A DNA stretch of 64,000 nt from Candidatus Scatomonas merdigallinarum (GTDB lineage: Bacteria; Bacillota; Clostridia; Lachnospirales; Lachnospiraceae). The stretch spans positions 158,893 through 222,892 of the forward strand of contig DVKB01000019.1 in the NCBI GenBank assembly GCA_018716305.1. Direction: 5' to 3'. The notes beneath the pieces are model-generated. The model did no database searches. It was not told the origin of the DNA and saw only the letters and a program-made list of their open reading frames with translations. Position 1 is the stretch's first letter; each line of letters begins with the position of its first letter. The position numbers and the translations under genes are program-made. Shown here in pieces: positions 62,903 to 64,000 of the stretch.

Positions 62903-62930
62903 TTCCCCCGGAGGCAGCCGCTTCCGGGGG
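62903..62930 (+). other. Hairpin between the TIM-barrel gene and iolE
   Basis: CCCCCGGA and TTCCGGGGG arms form a stem followed by CTTTC only. It looks like an intra-operon mRNA structure rather than a full terminator. Confidence 0.5.
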
Positions 62931-62963
62931 GCTTTCAGACGAATAATGAAATGGAGGTGCAGC

Positions 62964-63860
62964 ATGTTAGATAAAAATAAGGTCTCCCTGGGCATCGCGC
63001 CCATCGGCTGGACCAACGACGACATGCCGGATCTGGGCAAAGAGAATACCTTTGAGCAGACTGTCAGCGAGATGGCTCTGGCCGGCTTCAAAGGAACCGA
63101 GGTGGGAAGCCATTATCCCACAGATCCGGCAGTGCTGAAAAAGGCCCTGGATCTGAGAGGCATGACCGTCTGCAACCAGTGGTTCTCCTCGTTCCTTCTC
63201 ACCAAACCCTTTGAGGAGACAGAGGCGGCATTCATTAAGCAGTGTGATTTTCTGAAGTATGTGGGCTCCCGATGCATCGGCGTATCCGAGCAGAGCTACA
63301 GCATCCAGGGAATGCTGGATCATCCCATTCTGGAAGGCAAGTATGTCATGAACGATGAGGAGTGGGATACCATGGTGAAGGGCCTGAACCGTCTGGGAAA
63401 GATCGCCAAAGACAAGGGAATGGTCATGACCTTCCACCATCACATGGGCACAGTGGTGCAGACGGAGGAGGAGATCGACCGGTTCATGGAGTCTGTGGAC
63501 CCTGATTCCGTGTTCCTGCTCTTTGACAGCGGGCACTGCTCTTTCGCGGGCATTGACCCGGAGAAGGTGCTGAGAAAATATGTGGACCGGGTGCGCCATG
63601 TGCATCTGAAAGACCTGCGGACCAGCGTGGTGGAGCAGGCAAGGAAAGAGAAGTGGAGTTTCCTGAAGGGCGTCCGGGCAGGCACCTTTACGGTGCCGGG
63701 AGACGGGGATGTGAACTTCGCCCCTCTGTTTGACATTCTGGGAGACGCCGGATACCAGGGCTGGGTGGTAGTGGAGGCGGAGCAGGATCCCGCCAAAGCC
63801 AATCCCCTGGAGTACGCGATGAAAGCAAGAAAATACATTGCCGAGCATACAGGACTGTAA
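62964..63860 (+). CDS. iolE: Myo-inosose-2 dehydratase
   Basis: A 298-residue TIM-barrel lyase that dehydrates 2-keto-myo-inositol. The N-terminal signature GIAPIGWTNDDMPDLG near residue 10 is characteristic of IolE; FDSGHCSFAG near 194, HVHLKDLR near 216 and VVVEAEQDP near 277 give the metal and substrate residues. ATG 62964 sits six bases after GGAGG. Confidence 0.92.
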   Translation: MLDKNKVSLGIAPIGWTNDDMPDLGKENTFEQTVSEMALAGFKGTEVGSHYPTDPAVLKKALDLRGMTVCNQWFSSFLLTKPFEETEAAFIKQCDFLKYVGSRCIGVSEQSYSIQGMLDHPILEGKYVMNDEEWDTMVKGLNRLGKIAKDKGMVMTFHHHMGTVVQTEEEIDRFMESVDPDSVFLLFDSGHCSFAGIDPEKVLRKYVDRVRHVHLKDLRTSVVEQARKEKWSFLKGVRAGTFTVPGDGDVNFAPLFDILGDAGYQGWVVVEAEQDPAKANPLEYAMKARKYIAEHTGL

Positions 63861-63886
63861 AAAAGAAAAGGAGGAAAGAAAAGAGT

Positions 63887-64000
63887 ATGGCAAAGAAAGT
63901 AAAAATCGGACTGCTGGGCGCGGGACGTATCGGAAAACTGCATGGAACCAATGTACAGAACTTTATTCCGGAAGCGGAGATCTCCGTAGTGGCGGATCCT
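63887..64000 (+). CDS. Gfo/Idh/MocA family dehydrogenase, 5' part (IolG-like)
   Basis: The first 38 codons of a gene that leaves the window. The start KVKIGLLGAGRIGKLHGTN is the Rossmann NAD-binding region of inositol 2-dehydrogenase-type enzymes, which oxidise myo-inositol to the substrate of IolE. AGGAGG lies before ATG 63887. The inositol assignment rests on the neighbouring iolE. Confidence 0.8.
   Translation, partial: MAKKVKIGLLGAGRIGKLHGTNVQNFIPEAEISVVADP

Overview
The window looks like a chromosomal segment of a spore-forming, anaerobic Clostridia of the Lachnospiraceae type (Bacillota). The reasons are strong AGGAGG ribosome binding sites, TTGACA/TATAAT promoters, a T-box, two cobalamin riboswitches, an ECF-type cobalt transporter, a biotin-dependent sodium-pumping decarboxylase operon, a yicC-remA-gmk-rpoZ block, a pyrophosphate-type phosphofructokinase, a phosphoketolase and genes resembling spore-surface genes. 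This genus-level guess rests on gene content only. No rRNA, tRNA, CRISPR array, prophage or intact insertion sequence was seen.

Layout. 0-2 kb: a broken Rpn/PD-(D/E)XK transposase-like gene and a metallo-beta-lactamase-fold hydrolase. 2-15 kb: a corrinoid supply centre. Two promoters fire away from each other from about 5.95-6.01 kb, and each transcript opens with a cobalamin riboswitch and an intrinsic terminator. Leftward lies cbiM-cbiN-cbiQ and a fused cbiO-cbiK (cobalt uptake plus cobalt chelatase). Rightward lies hemA-sirC-hemC-cobA/hemD-hemB-hemL, followed by a membrane MutS-like ATPase and RNase HI. Together these genes would run from glutamyl-tRNA to cobalt-sirohydrochlorin and supply the metal. 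15-20 kb: T-box-controlled tyrS, alaS and rpsU. 20-29 kb: cardiolipin synthase, two D-Ala-D-Ala carboxypeptidases flanking larC, a phosphoesterase and scpAB, then a PPi-type phosphofructokinase.

28.7-34.4 kb: a 280-bp chain of inverted repeats, then an operon with two different carboxyltransferase subunits (MmdA-like and OadA) around one OadG-like, one biotin carrier and one OadB subunit. 34.4-40 kb: a lone URO-D-superfamily protein, a P-type ATPase and RqcH. 40-45 kb: yicC-remA-gmk-rpoZ-rimO-pgsA-pncC. 44.8-50 kb: two unrecognised small proteins, a tiny Lys-rich ORF, a Cys/Gly-rich membrane peptide, a Csp-like subtilase, and a glycosyltransferase directly upstream of a collagen-like protein; this looks like a spore-surface locus. 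50-58 kb: phosphoketolase behind a LysR regulator, a response regulator-kinase-PepSY lipoprotein set, and two tandem AraC paralogues. 58-64 kb: a sugar ABC transporter followed by an IolI-like isomerase, IolE and the start of an IolG-like dehydrogenase, so probably myo-inositol uptake and catabolism; the operon runs off the window end.

The most unusual points are the CbiO-CbiK fusion under paired divergent B12 riboswitches, the decarboxylase operon with two carboxyltransferases, the chained hairpin element at 28.76-29.04 kb and the glycosyltransferase/collagen-like pair.
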